From Bryobacteraceae bacterium (GTDB lineage: Bacteria > Acidobacteriota > Terriglobia > Bryobacterales > Bryobacteraceae): a stretch of DNA of 64,000 nt. The translations under genes and the position numbers were made by a program. The stretch covers positions 1,054,001-1,118,000 of the forward strand of contig JAWKHH010000004.1 in the NCBI GenBank assembly GCA_041394945.1, in the 5' to 3' direction. Under the pieces are notes generated by a model. It was not told the origin of the DNA. It made no database searches and saw nothing but the letters and a program-made list of their open reading frames with translations. Of the stretch, positions 27,418 to 37,967 are shown piece after piece; the stretch's first letter is position 1; each line of letters opens with the position of its first letter.

Positions 27418-28416
27418 ATGAAGTACTGTGCCCTCGCTTTGCTCGCCGCCGGCGCTTTCGCCCAAAGCCAGAACCAGACCACGTACACCTACGACATCAA
27501 CGGCCGGAGGACGGCGGTGGCGTCGACGAGTACGACGAAATCGGGCGCCGCGACCAGTTCCACGACGATGATCCAGTCGATCAACAATGGAGCCGTGCCG
27601 GTGACGGGGTCCGATCAGCGTGTGATATCGGACGGTCCGAACGGCAGGGTAGTGGAACGGATCGTGAAGAAGTACGACCAGAACGGGCGGCCGTCAGGCA
27701 CGGAGAAAGTACGGATCGAGGAGCGTAAGAACGCCGATGGATCCACCACGACCCAGACAACGATCTACGACAGCGACATCAATGGCGGCTACATGGCGCG
27801 CCAGCGGAGTGTGGCGCAGACATCGACGTCCGGCGGGGTGACGCGTACGGATACGGCTGTCCAGACCCCGAGCCTGAACGGCGGGTTCGACGTGACGGAG
27901 AAGCGGCTCACGATCGAGCAGGGAGACGAGAAGAACAGCCAGAAGGACCTCACGGTTTACCGCAAGGATACGAACGGGCGATTCGCGGCCGCGGCGCGCG
28001 AGATCACACAGGTGCAGACAACGAACGGCCAGCAGGTGACGACGACGAACGAGTTCAACACGGCGTCGACGGGGAAGATGGAACTGACGGGGCAGAAAGT
28101 GTCGACGCTCGAGAAGCGGCCCGACGGGACCGAACTGATGGTGACGGATGTCTACGGCCAGACGGCATCATCGCAATTGGGTGCGCCGCAGGGCCAGCCG
28201 CAGTTGCGCGAGCAGCAGATCGTGCAGAAGAAGAACGGAGCGAACGGGTCTGTAACGGAGACGTTCAGCGTGCGGCGTCCGGCGGCCGATTCCAAGCGGC
28301 TCGGGCCGCCACTGACGATCTCGCAGACGGTTTGCACAGGGACGTGCACGCCTCCGCCGCCGACACCGGCGCCGCCGCAGGCGGCGCAGGGGCAGACAGC
28401 CAATCCGAAGCCGTAG
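27418..28416 (+). CDS. Secreted repetitive Thr/Ser-rich protein
   Basis: The 332-residue protein has a short signal peptide (KYCALALLAAGAFAQ). Its body is hydrophilic and strand-prone, with degenerate repeats built around a D-x-NG-R/G turn: YDINGRRTAVAS, YDQNGRPSGTEK, YDSDINGGYMARQRS, PSLNGGFDVTEK and KDTNGRFAAAARE. Each is followed by a TT- or QT-rich strand. The C-terminus is a proline-rich tail after CTGTCTPPPP. The layout suggests an extended beta repeat exposed at the surface or in the periplasm. I recognise no known family. It starts 48 bases after selD. Confidence 0.65.
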   Translation: MKYCALALLAAGAFAQSQNQTTYTYDINGRRTAVASTSTTKSGAATSSTTMIQSINNGAVPVTGSDQRVISDGPNGRVVERIVKKYDQNGRPSGTEKVRIEERKNADGSTTTQTTIYDSDINGGYMARQRSVAQTSTSGGVTRTDTAVQTPSLNGGFDVTEKRLTIEQGDEKNSQKDLTVYRKDTNGRFAAAAREITQVQTTNGQQVTTTNEFNTASTGKMELTGQKVSTLEKRPDGTELMVTDVYGQTASSQLGAPQGQPQLREQQIVQKKNGANGSVTETFSVRRPAADSKRLGPPLTISQTVCTGTCTPPPPTPAPPQAAQGQTANPKP

Positions 28417-28458
28417 CGGAACCGGCTGCGCCGACTCATGCCGTGGTTCGGGAGCTAG

Positions 28459-30126
<1,668 letters not shown>

Positions 30127-30174
30127 ATATCGTTCAGTTGTAGCAGTTGCCGGGTGCTAAAGTATGGGATCAGC

Positions 30175-32853
30175 GTGCCGGCCTGTCCCCACTGCCAGAC
30201 ACCGATCGAGGAAGGCGCTCGTTTCTGTCCGGCGTGCGGGCAGCCGGCTGGCGTCCCTTCCGAAGATGTGACGCGGACGGAGGTGGCGGCCGAACCTTCG
30301 TCGAAAACGGAACACCCAACGGAAGCCGCATCCACCGATGAGCGATTCGTTCCGGGCGCAGTGATCGGCGGACGCTATCGCGTGGCGACATTGCTTGGGC
30401 AGGGCGGCATGGGCGACGTCTATCGCGCTACGGACTTGCGGCTGGGGCAGACCGTGGCGCTGAAGTTCCTGCCGCGCGCGCTTTCATCGGACACACGGAC
30501 CCTGGAGCGCTTTCGCAACGAAGTCCGGGTGGCACGCAACGTGACGCACCCGAACGTGTGCCGGGTGCACGATCTCGGCGAAGTGGACGGCCACGCGTTC
30601 CTCACGATGGAGTTCGTGGACGGCGAGGATCTGGCGTCGCTGCTGCGGCGCATCGGGCGCTTGCCGGCCGACAAAGCGACCGAGTTGGCGCGGCAGTTGT
30701 GCGCGGGACTGGCGGCGGCGCACGAGCAGGGAGTGCTGCATCGGGACCTGAAGCCGGCGAACCTCATGGTCGACGGCCGGGGCCAGCTTCGGATCATGGA
30801 TTTCGGGCTGGCGGCGGTATCGGGGGCGGTCCAGCAGGGGGATATCCGGTCCGGAACGCTCGCCTACATGGCTCCGGAACAGATCGAGGGCAGAGAGGTG
30901 ACGGCGCGGAGCGACATCTACGCGCTGGGGCTGGTGCTGTACGAGATGTTTACCGGCAGGCGGCCGTTTGTCGCCCAGACGGTGGCCGAACTGCGCGACA
31001 AGCAGGATTCCTCGCGGCCGGAGAGCATGACCTCGCAGGTAGCGGATCTCGATCCGGCGGTGGAGAGAGTGATTTTGCGCTGCCTCGAGCCGGATCCGGC
31101 GAATCGGGCGGCGTCGGTGTTGGCGGTGGCGGCGGCGCTGCCGGGCGGCGATCCTCTGGCGGCGGCGCTCGCCGCGGGAGAGACCCCTTCGCCGGAATTG
31201 GTGGCGGCGGCGGGGTCGCAGGGAGCGCTGGCGCCGCGATGGGTGGCGTTGTGGCTGGTGGTGATTGTCGCGGGGCTTGGCTTGATGGCGAAGATCGGCG
31301 ATGTAAGCAATTTCTTGACTGTGGCGCGGCCGCGGTGGTCGCCGGAGGTGCTGGCGGCGCGGTCGGCGGAGCTGGTGCGGCGGCTGGGTTTCCCCGACCC
31401 CGCGGACACCTATTACTCGTTGCAACTCGACGGAGACTTCATTCGCCAACAGCGGGAAAGCGGCGATCCGACGGGCCGGCTGGCGCGTTCCCAAGAGCGG
31501 CCCGGCGCGGTTCGATTTTTTTACCGGGAGAGTCCGGAGCCGCTGGTGAATCCGTCGATTCGGGACTCCGGGGAGATCCGGCCGTTCGCGCCGCCGCTGA
31601 CGCGTTCGGGGATGGTGACCGTGCTCACAGACCTTGATGGGCGATTGTTGTGGCTGGAGGCGACGCCGCCGCAGAAGGACGCCACTCCGCCGGACACCGC
31701 CACCTTCGACTGGCAGCCGCTGTTCGCGGCGGCGGGGCTCGATCCGTCGCGCTTTCACAACATGGAGCCAGAATGGCAGCCGCTGGCGGCGCCGGATGTG
31801 CGCCTGGCTTGGGAGGGGTCGTTCGAAGGGAAACCGAATGTCGCGATCCGGGTGGAGACGGGGGCGTGGCGCGGCAGAGCGACGCATTTCTATGTGATCG
31901 GCCCGTGGACGCGCGCGGACCGGATGGCGGCGCGCGAACGGAGCGAACGCGAAGAGCTATTCGGAACCATCAACCTTGCGCTGCTCGCCGTGATTATCGC
32001 CAGTGTGCTTGTGTTCGCGCGGCACAACACACGCCACGGGCGCGGCGACCGCCGGGGCGCCTTTGTCATGGGCCTCTACATCTTCGCCACGTTCCTGTTA
32101 GCGGAAGCGTTCGGCGCGCATCATGTCGCCGCGATCGGAGAAACCACGGTGCTCGGGATGAGCCTGGCGTACGCGTCGATGTTCGCGGTGACCACCTGGG
32201 TGGCCTATCTGGCGCTGGAGCCGCCCGTGCGCCGGCGCTGGCCATCGACGCTGATCGCGTGGAGCCGATTGCTGGCGGGGCGGTGGCAGGATCCGTTGGT
32301 GGGGCATCATGTGCTCGTGGGCCTGGCGGCGGGAGTTGTATTGGTGCTGGTGGCGGACGTCCCGGCGATCTTTCCGGAGACGCGGGCGATGGGCGGCAAC
32401 GGGTTCAACGCATTCCTTGGGCCGCGGCAGACGCTTTCCTATCTGATGGCGACGTTGAGCCTCGGCAGCGTGTTCAACGCGATGCTGAACTTCTTCCTGC
32501 TGTTTCTTTTCCGGCTGGTATTCCGCCGAGACTGGCTGACGGCGGTGGTGTTCGTGCTGGTTTTCTCGGTGCTCAACAGCATCTCCGCGCCGAATCCGTG
32601 GCTGCAGGCCGGGTCTCTGATACTGGCGAACTCGATCTGGGTGTTGGTGACGCTGCGGTATGGGCTGCTGGCAATGACGGCCACGCACTTCGTGCTGAGC
32701 CTTTCGAACCACTTCCACTTCACGACGGCGCTGGGGGCGTGGTACGGCGGTCCGGCGATCATTGTGAATCTGGCGGTAGTGGGGCTGGCGATTTGGGCGG
32801 CCCGGGTGGCGCTGGGCGGGCGGCGGCTGATCGAGGCGACGGCGTTGGATTGA
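30175..32853 (+). CDS. Zinc-ribbon Ser/Thr protein kinase with multi-span membrane domain
   Basis: Starting at GTG 30175, the 892-residue protein begins with a zinc ribbon (CPHC at 4-7, CPAC at 18-21). A Hanks-type kinase domain spans about 68-335: GQGGMG loop, K97, E116, HRDLKPAN (H189-D191), DFGLA (D209) and GTLAYMAPEQ. A membrane helix follows (WVALWLVVIVAGLGLMAKI), then an extracytoplasmic domain of about 220 residues, and finally eight or so membrane helices from about residue 600 to the end. The catalytic residues are all present. The multi-span tail is unlike the usual PASTA or TPR tails of such kinases, and its role, sensing or transport, is unknown. Confidence 0.85.
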   Translation: MPACPHCQTPIEEGARFCPACGQPAGVPSEDVTRTEVAAEPSSKTEHPTEAASTDERFVPGAVIGGRYRVATLLGQGGMGDVYRATDLRLGQTVALKFLPRALSSDTRTLERFRNEVRVARNVTHPNVCRVHDLGEVDGHAFLTMEFVDGEDLASLLRRIGRLPADKATELARQLCAGLAAAHEQGVLHRDLKPANLMVDGRGQLRIMDFGLAAVSGAVQQGDIRSGTLAYMAPEQIEGREVTARSDIYALGLVLYEMFTGRRPFVAQTVAELRDKQDSSRPESMTSQVADLDPAVERVILRCLEPDPANRAASVLAVAAALPGGDPLAAALAAGETPSPELVAAAGSQGALAPRWVALWLVVIVAGLGLMAKIGDVSNFLTVARPRWSPEVLAARSAELVRRLGFPDPADTYYSLQLDGDFIRQQRESGDPTGRLARSQERPGAVRFFYRESPEPLVNPSIRDSGEIRPFAPPLTRSGMVTVLTDLDGRLLWLEATPPQKDATPPDTATFDWQPLFAAAGLDPSRFHNMEPEWQPLAAPDVRLAWEGSFEGKPNVAIRVETGAWRGRATHFYVIGPWTRADRMAARERSEREELFGTINLALLAVIIASVLVFARHNTRHGRGDRRGAFVMGLYIFATFLLAEAFGAHHVAAIGETTVLGMSLAYASMFAVTTWVAYLALEPPVRRRWPSTLIAWSRLLAGRWQDPLVGHHVLVGLAAGVVLVLVADVPAIFPETRAMGGNGFNAFLGPRQTLSYLMATLSLGSVFNAMLNFFLLFLFRLVFRRDWLTAVVFVLVFSVLNSISAPNPWLQAGSLILANSIWVLVTLRYGLLAMTATHFVLSLSNHFHFTTALGAWYGGPAIIVNLAVVGLAIWAARVALGGRRLIEATALD

Positions 32854-32863
32854 GGCGCGGCGG

Positions 32864-34546
32864 TCAGTCCCGCGCGAAGTAGGGGTCGGGCTCGGGCACG
32901 GCTGCTCCGTCCTTGCGGGGCGACGAGGCGCCGTAGTTCACACGAGCCTTGGAATCGTGCATGACGGCCTGGCCTCCTCCCATCCAGGATGAGAACGACT
33001 GCTGGACGTCTAGCGAGTGGCCCATCTCGCGGAGCGCCTTTTGCGTATCCTCGGGGACGCGGCGTTCGACCATCACGTCGCAGCCGGAGAAGTTGAGCTT
33101 GGTGAAACGGGGGGCCTCGAGCGCGGCCTGCATGTTCATGCCGTGATCGACGATGTAGGAAACGAACTGGGCGTGCGCCTGCGCCTGGTTGAGTCCACCC
33201 ATTATGCCGAAGCCGACGTGGAGGTTCTCTTTCTCCATATAGCCGGGAATGATGGTGTGGAAGGGACGCTTGCGCGGCTTGAGTTCGTTGGCGTGGCCTT
33301 GTTCGAGGGTGAACAGGGCGCCGCGGTTATGGAGGTGGAAGCCGTAGTCGTCGGTGACGATGCCGGAGCCGAAACTCAGGTAGATGCTCTGGATCAGGGA
33401 CACGACGTTGCCCTCGGCGTCGACGGCGCTCATGTAGATGGTGTCGCCGCGGGTGGCGAGCGACAGGCCGGGTTCGGGAGCGCAGGAGGCTTTGTCCGGA
33501 TCGATGAGTTTGGCCCGCTCTTGCGCGTAGGACTTGGAGATCATTTCGGCTACGGGCACGGGGCCGAAGCGCGGGTCTCCGACGTAGCGGTTGAGGTCGG
33601 CATAGGCGAGCTTCTGGGCTTCGATCTTGCGGTGGAACGCCTCGTGGGAAAGCGGGCCGAAGCGGGAGAGGGGGAACTCTTCCATGAGGTTGAGCATGGA
33701 GAGCGCCGCGATGCCCTGACCGTTGGGCGGGAGTTCGTAGACTTTCCAGCCGCGATATTCGGTGGCGACCGGTTCCACCCATTCGGCCTCGTAGTCGGCG
33801 AGGTCGGCCGCGGCCATCACGCCGCCGAGGCGCTTGGAGGTGGCGAGGATCGATTTCGAAATGGGACCGGTGTAGAAGGCCTTCGCACCATCGCGCGCGA
33901 TGAGATCGAGCGCCTTGGCCAGAGGCGCGTTGCGGAAGACCTCGCCGAGCTTCGGCGCTTCCCCACCGCGGAGAAAGATTTGGGCGGCGTTCTTATCCTG
34001 CGACAGCTTGTACCCGCCGTCCTGCCAAGCCTGCTGAATCCACTCGGTGACGGGGAAGCCGTTGCGGGCGTAGTAGAGGGCGGGCTGGAAGAGATCGGCC
34101 CACCGGGTGCGGCCGAACTTGCGGTGGAGGCGCTCCCACCCGTCTACCGTGCCGGGGACGGTGACGGAGTGGATGCCGTCCTGCGGCATGGAATAATGGC
34201 CTGCGTTGCGAAGGAACGCTGCGGTCATCAGGCGTGGAGACCAGCCGCTCGCGTTCAGCCCGTGGAGCTTGCCGGTTTTCGCTTCGCGGTAGATCACAAA
34301 GAGGTCTCCGCCGATGCCGTTCATCATCGGCTCAACCACGCCGAGGGCGGCGTTGGCGGCGATGGCGGCGTCGATGGCGTTGCCGCCGCGGGCGAGGATC
34401 TGCGCGCCGGCTTGGGAGGCGAGAGTCTGGCTGGCGGCGACGATCCCGCGCTGCGAAATCACCAGGGAACGAGCTTGGGTGCGATCTTGCGCGAAGGATA
34501 CGGGCATGAGGGAAATCACCACTGACGCGAACAGCCGGAACAACAT
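32864..34546 (-). CDS. ggt: Gamma-glutamyltransferase
   Basis: The 560-residue preproenzyme has a signal peptide (LFRLFASVVISLMPVSFAQ) and the family motifs ARGGNAIDAAIAANAALGVVEP, GIGGDLF and PPNGQGIAAL. It would be autocleaved before T369 in TRGDTIYMSAVDAEGNVVS, the catalytic N-terminal Thr of the small subunit. The enzyme hydrolyses or transfers the gamma-glutamyl group of glutathione in the periplasm. The end region GGGQAV is normal. Convergent with the kinase gene, ten bases apart. Confidence 0.93.
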   Translation of the reverse strand: MLFRLFASVVISLMPVSFAQDRTQARSLVISQRGIVAASQTLASQAGAQILARGGNAIDAAIAANAALGVVEPMMNGIGGDLFVIYREAKTGKLHGLNASGWSPRLMTAAFLRNAGHYSMPQDGIHSVTVPGTVDGWERLHRKFGRTRWADLFQPALYYARNGFPVTEWIQQAWQDGGYKLSQDKNAAQIFLRGGEAPKLGEVFRNAPLAKALDLIARDGAKAFYTGPISKSILATSKRLGGVMAAADLADYEAEWVEPVATEYRGWKVYELPPNGQGIAALSMLNLMEEFPLSRFGPLSHEAFHRKIEAQKLAYADLNRYVGDPRFGPVPVAEMISKSYAQERAKLIDPDKASCAPEPGLSLATRGDTIYMSAVDAEGNVVSLIQSIYLSFGSGIVTDDYGFHLHNRGALFTLEQGHANELKPRKRPFHTIIPGYMEKENLHVGFGIMGGLNQAQAHAQFVSYIVDHGMNMQAALEAPRFTKLNFSGCDVMVERRVPEDTQKALREMGHSLDVQQSFSSWMGGGQAVMHDSKARVNYGASSPRKDGAAVPEPDPYFARD

Positions 34547-34625
34547 TGACCTCTCAGTATAGTTGACCTAGCGTCGAGCGCCCGGGCTATGTTAAGGTAC
34601 CGGGTAGCCGATTGGAGACATCGTC

Positions 34626-35495
34626 ATGCATAGACGCAACTTCCTTTGCAAAAGCGCCGCTGCGGCAGGTACCGTCAGCCTCGCCAACTTCCCCCATTCA
34701 CTCTTCGCCGCTTCCACCCAGAAGCACGCCTCCGACCGTGTGCTGCTGGGACCGAAGAAGGTAGAACTGAGCCGGCTGGCGCAGGGCACGGGCACGAACG
34801 GCGTCGGCGGGAGTTCGAACCAGACCAAGAAACTCGGGGTGCAGGGGCTGGCCGATTTGTTTCGCGCCGGCTACGACAACGGGATCACTTTTTGGGACGC
34901 GGCCGATCAGTACGGCACCCATTTGCACGTGCGGGAAGGGTTGAAGAACGTGGCACGGGAGAAGGTGACGATCTTGTCGAAGACGCATGCCACGACAGCG
35001 AAAGAAATGCGCGCGGACCTGGACCGGTTCCGCCGCGAGCTGAACACCGACTACATCGACATCCTGCTGTTGCACGCCATGATGGACGGCAACTGGGATG
35101 AGCGAAAGCGCGGCGCGATGGAAGTGATCGACGAAGCGCAACAGAAGGGCATCGTGCGGACGAAGGGAACGAGCTGCCATACGCTCGACGCCTTGAAGAC
35201 GGCCGCGCGGTCGCCGTGGGTGGAAGTGGACCTGGCGCGGATCAACCCGGCGCAGGTGGCGATGGATGCCGATCCGAAGACGGTGATATCGGTATTGAGA
35301 CAGATGAAAGCGGCCGGCAAGGGCGTGATCGGGATGAAGATCCTCGGCGCGGGCCGGCTGCGGGACAAGGCGGATGAATGCCTCCAATTCGCGCTGTCGC
35401 TCGACTGTGTCGATTGCTTTACGATCGGCAGCGAGTCGCGGGAGGAAATGGAAGACCTAGTCCGCAAGATCCCGGCTGCGAGCGTTCGCGGCTAA
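34626..35495 (+). CDS. Exported aldo/keto reductase
   Basis: The 289-residue protein begins with a Tat-like leader (HRRNFLCKSAAAAGTVSLA) and carries the aldo/keto reductase tetrad: Asp and Tyr in FWDAADQYG, Lys in ILSKTHA and His in LLLHAMM. It is shorter than the 10848-11825 homologue and belongs to a different branch. GGAG lies ten bases before the ATG. The substrate is unknown. Confidence 0.83.
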   Translation: MHRRNFLCKSAAAAGTVSLANFPHSLFAASTQKHASDRVLLGPKKVELSRLAQGTGTNGVGGSSNQTKKLGVQGLADLFRAGYDNGITFWDAADQYGTHLHVREGLKNVAREKVTILSKTHATTAKEMRADLDRFRRELNTDYIDILLLHAMMDGNWDERKRGAMEVIDEAQQKGIVRTKGTSCHTLDALKTAARSPWVEVDLARINPAQVAMDADPKTVISVLRQMKAAGKGVIGMKILGAGRLRDKADECLQFALSLDCVDCFTIGSESREEMEDLVRKIPAASVRG

Positions 35496-35533
35496 GCTGA
35501 ACCAACAATGACCAAAGACTCTGGGAGAAATTC

Positions 35534-36583
35534 ATGAAGCGTGTTCCGTTCGTCCTGACCGCCTCCGCGCTTGCCGTCCTGATCGGCTGCGCGGAAGCTC
35601 CAAAGAAGGAGGCGGTGGAACCGCCGTATGAGCCGCCACAAGTGGGCGGCTTTTCGCCGATGATGTACCCGCCGGACAACCCGATGACGAAGGCCAAAGT
35701 GGAGCTGGGCAAGGCGCTGTATTACGACAAACGTCTCTCCGGCGACGGATCGCGTTCCTGCTATTCGTGCCACGTGAAGGAAAAAGGGCTTACCGACGGA
35801 TTGGCGACGGCGATCGGCGCTTATGAAGCGAAACTGACGCGGGCGGCTCCGACGATGTGGAATGTCGGCTACTATCCGGCGCTCTATTGGGACGGCCGCA
35901 GCGGCGCACTCGAGAAGCAGGTGCTCGGCGCGTGGGGCGGCGGGAACATGGGCTGCACCGGCAAGGACGGGCGTCCGGGCGTGGACGATTGCGCGAACAA
36001 GCTAAGCGACGTGGCCGGGTACAAGTCGCAGTTCGAAGCGGTATTCGGCGCTGGTCCGATCACCAAGGAGAATACGGCGAAGGCTGTGGCGGCGTTCATG
36101 CGCACGATCGTGACGACGGGAGACAGGTCGGCGTGGGTGCGCTTCAAGAGCGGCGACCAGACTGCGTTGAGCGAAGAGGCCAAGCGCGGCTACACGGTTT
36201 TCGCCGAGAAGGCGAAGTGCACGAACTGCCACGACGGAATCCTGCTTACCGACATGCAGTTCCACAACGTGGGGATCGGGATGGACAAGAAGACTCCGGA
36301 CGTTGGCCGGTTCACGGTGACGAAGGAAGAGAAGGATACGGGCGCGTTCAAGACGCCTTCGCTGTTCGATGTCTCGAAATCCGGTCCGTACTTCCACGAC
36401 GGAAGCGTGGCCACGCTCGAGGAAGCCGTGGACGTGATGGCTGGCGGCGGGAAGAAGAACAAGTTCCTCGACACGACGAACCTGAAGCCGTACAAGCTGA
36501 CCACGGAAGAGAAGGCAGACCTGGTGGCGTTTCTGCGGTCGCTCGATGCGACGTACGACATCGCCGATCCGATGATTCCGTAA
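35534..36583 (+). CDS. Dihaem cytochrome c peroxidase/MauG family lipoprotein
   Basis: The 349-residue protein has a lipobox (AVLIGC, Cys19) and two CxxCH haem-binding sites, CYSCH at 76-80 and CTNCH at 229-233. LGKALYYDKRLSGDGSRSC and FHDGSVATLEEAVDVM match the dihaem peroxidase/MauG superfamily, which reduces hydrogen peroxide or modifies proteins. It would be anchored to a periplasmic membrane face. GGGAGAAA precedes the ATG. The sugar-binding lipoprotein gene follows after seven bases. Confidence 0.9.
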   Translation: MKRVPFVLTASALAVLIGCAEAPKKEAVEPPYEPPQVGGFSPMMYPPDNPMTKAKVELGKALYYDKRLSGDGSRSCYSCHVKEKGLTDGLATAIGAYEAKLTRAAPTMWNVGYYPALYWDGRSGALEKQVLGAWGGGNMGCTGKDGRPGVDDCANKLSDVAGYKSQFEAVFGAGPITKENTAKAVAAFMRTIVTTGDRSAWVRFKSGDQTALSEEAKRGYTVFAEKAKCTNCHDGILLTDMQFHNVGIGMDKKTPDVGRFTVTKEEKDTGAFKTPSLFDVSKSGPYFHDGSVATLEEAVDVMAGGGKKNKFLDTTNLKPYKLTTEEKADLVAFLRSLDATYDIADPMIP

Positions 36584-36590
36584 GTTGACA

Positions 36591-37553
36591 ATGACAAAAC
36601 GAACCTTGAGAGCCGGCGCCTGCGCGCTGGCTCTCTTTTTCCTCGGCGCGGCGTGCAACCGCGAAACCAAGACGACGATCGGGGTGATCCCGAAGGGGCG
36701 CGCGCACCAGTTCTGGCAATCGGTGCATGCCGGCGCGGCGAAGGCGGCCAAGGAGAACAACGTCGACATCATCTGGAACGGACCGACGACGGAGACCGAC
36801 TATTCCGAGCAGATCAAGATCGTCGATGCGATGATCGCGCGGCGCGTGAGCGCGATCGCGCTGGCGCCGATCGATAAGAAAGCGATGGTGGGCGTGGTGG
36901 AGCGGGCGGTGCGGGAGAACATTCCGGTTGTGATTTTCGATTCCGGGATCGACAGCGACCAGTTCGTCTCGCAGGTCGCCACCGACAACTACGCGGCCGG
37001 ACAGTTGGCGGCGGACCGCATGGGCGAGATCCTCGGCGGGAAGGGCAAGGTGGTGATGGTGGCGGTGCAGCCGGGCGCGGCGTCGACGATGGCGCGCGAG
37101 CAGGGCTTCGAGGACCGGATCAAGGAGAAGTTCGCCGGGATCGAGATTGTGGACAAGCGGTATGGGTGGGCGGATTTCGCGAAGTCTCTGACGGTGGCCG
37201 AGAACATGTTGACGGCGCACCCGGAGATCGACGGGATGTTCGCGTCGAACGAATCGTCGGCGGTGGGAGCGGCGCAGGCGGTGAAGCAACGCGGGGCGAC
37301 GGTGAAGCTGGTGGGGTTCGACTGGAGTCCGGGGTTGTTGGACGATTTGAAATCGGGCGTGGTGGATTCGCTGGTGGTGCAGAACCCCTTCAAGATGGGC
37401 GAGGAGAGCGTTCTGGCGGCGATCGCGAAGCTGAAGGGGCAGCCGGTAGAGAAGATTAACAATCTGGCGCCGCGGCTCGTGTTGAAGGGGGATTTGGAGA
37501 GGCCGGATGTTCAGGAACAGCTCAATCCGGATTTGAAGAAGTGGCTGGAGTAA
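36591..37553 (+). CDS. Sugar ABC transporter substrate-binding lipoprotein, orphan
   Basis: The 320-residue protein starts at ATG 36591 (a TTG two codons earlier is unlikely). It has a lipoprotein-like leader ending FLGAAC. Its body is a type 1 periplasmic binding fold: TTIGVIPKGRAHQFWQSVHAGAAKAAKE, APIDKKAMVGVVERAV and TDNYAAGQLAADRMGEILGGKGKVVMV resemble RbsB/XylF-type sugar receptors. No permease or ATPase gene is adjacent, so transport partners are elsewhere or it has another role. It is close to the dihaem peroxidase gene and may be co-transcribed. Confidence 0.85.
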   Translation: MTKRTLRAGACALALFFLGAACNRETKTTIGVIPKGRAHQFWQSVHAGAAKAAKENNVDIIWNGPTTETDYSEQIKIVDAMIARRVSAIALAPIDKKAMVGVVERAVRENIPVVIFDSGIDSDQFVSQVATDNYAAGQLAADRMGEILGGKGKVVMVAVQPGAASTMAREQGFEDRIKEKFAGIEIVDKRYGWADFAKSLTVAENMLTAHPEIDGMFASNESSAVGAAQAVKQRGATVKLVGFDWSPGLLDDLKSGVVDSLVVQNPFKMGEESVLAAIAKLKGQPVEKINNLAPRLVLKGDLERPDVQEQLNPDLKKWLE

Positions 37554-37574
37554 GGGTGCGGGAAGCGTGAGGGC

Positions 37575-37934
37575 TCAGCCGCGGCCGTACCCTATGTCAA
37601 CGAACGAGTACGACCCGGGCGCCGCTGCTTCGAGGGCGCCGGCAATCTCGAACATTCGCTCTTTTGATGACTGCCCAGTTGTTCGTGCTCAAGACAAGGG
37701 CGGCAATGCGTCTGGCGGCAAGTTCTGCTGGTAGGCGAGTTCCTGGTCGGCGGTGATCAACAGGTCGAACCCGGCCTCCTCGGCTACGATCAGCAAAGCG
37801 CCGTTCTTCAGGCGGCGCGGGGCGGGCCGGCACTCTGTGCGGCGAATTCGTGTTCCGCGAAACACCCAAGCACCGCTCACCTTGCCGGGTATGCTCTCTA
37901 TTTCCGGGCAGCGAGACCAGTCGAGAGCCTTCAT
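37575..37934 (-). pseudogene. Decayed DUF433/DUF5615 toxin-antitoxin remnant
   Basis: From ATG 37934, with AAAGGG upstream, the reading frame begins KALDWSRCPEIESIPGKVSGAWVFRGTRI, the start of a DUF433 antitoxin. It then jumps abruptly into LKNGALLIVAEEAGFDLLITADQELAYQQN, the middle of a DUF5615/VapC-like toxin. The toxin continues in two further frames, ELAARRIAALVLSTNNWAVIKRANVR and then IAGALEAAAPGSYSFVDIGYG, before a stop at 37575-37577. An internal deletion and two small frame changes explain this. I see no intact copy of either gene, so the module is a fossil. Family names are from memory of the patterns. Confidence 0.7.
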
Positions 37935-37967
37935 TGGCACCCTTTCACAATCGTACCGGCTGCTCGT

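Noticed and set aside
33017..34525. Open frame of 502 codons antisense to gamma-glutamyltransferase
   Set aside because: The sense strand encodes a complete enzyme with catalytic Thr. The antisense product is low-complexity Gly/Val/Glu with no domain.
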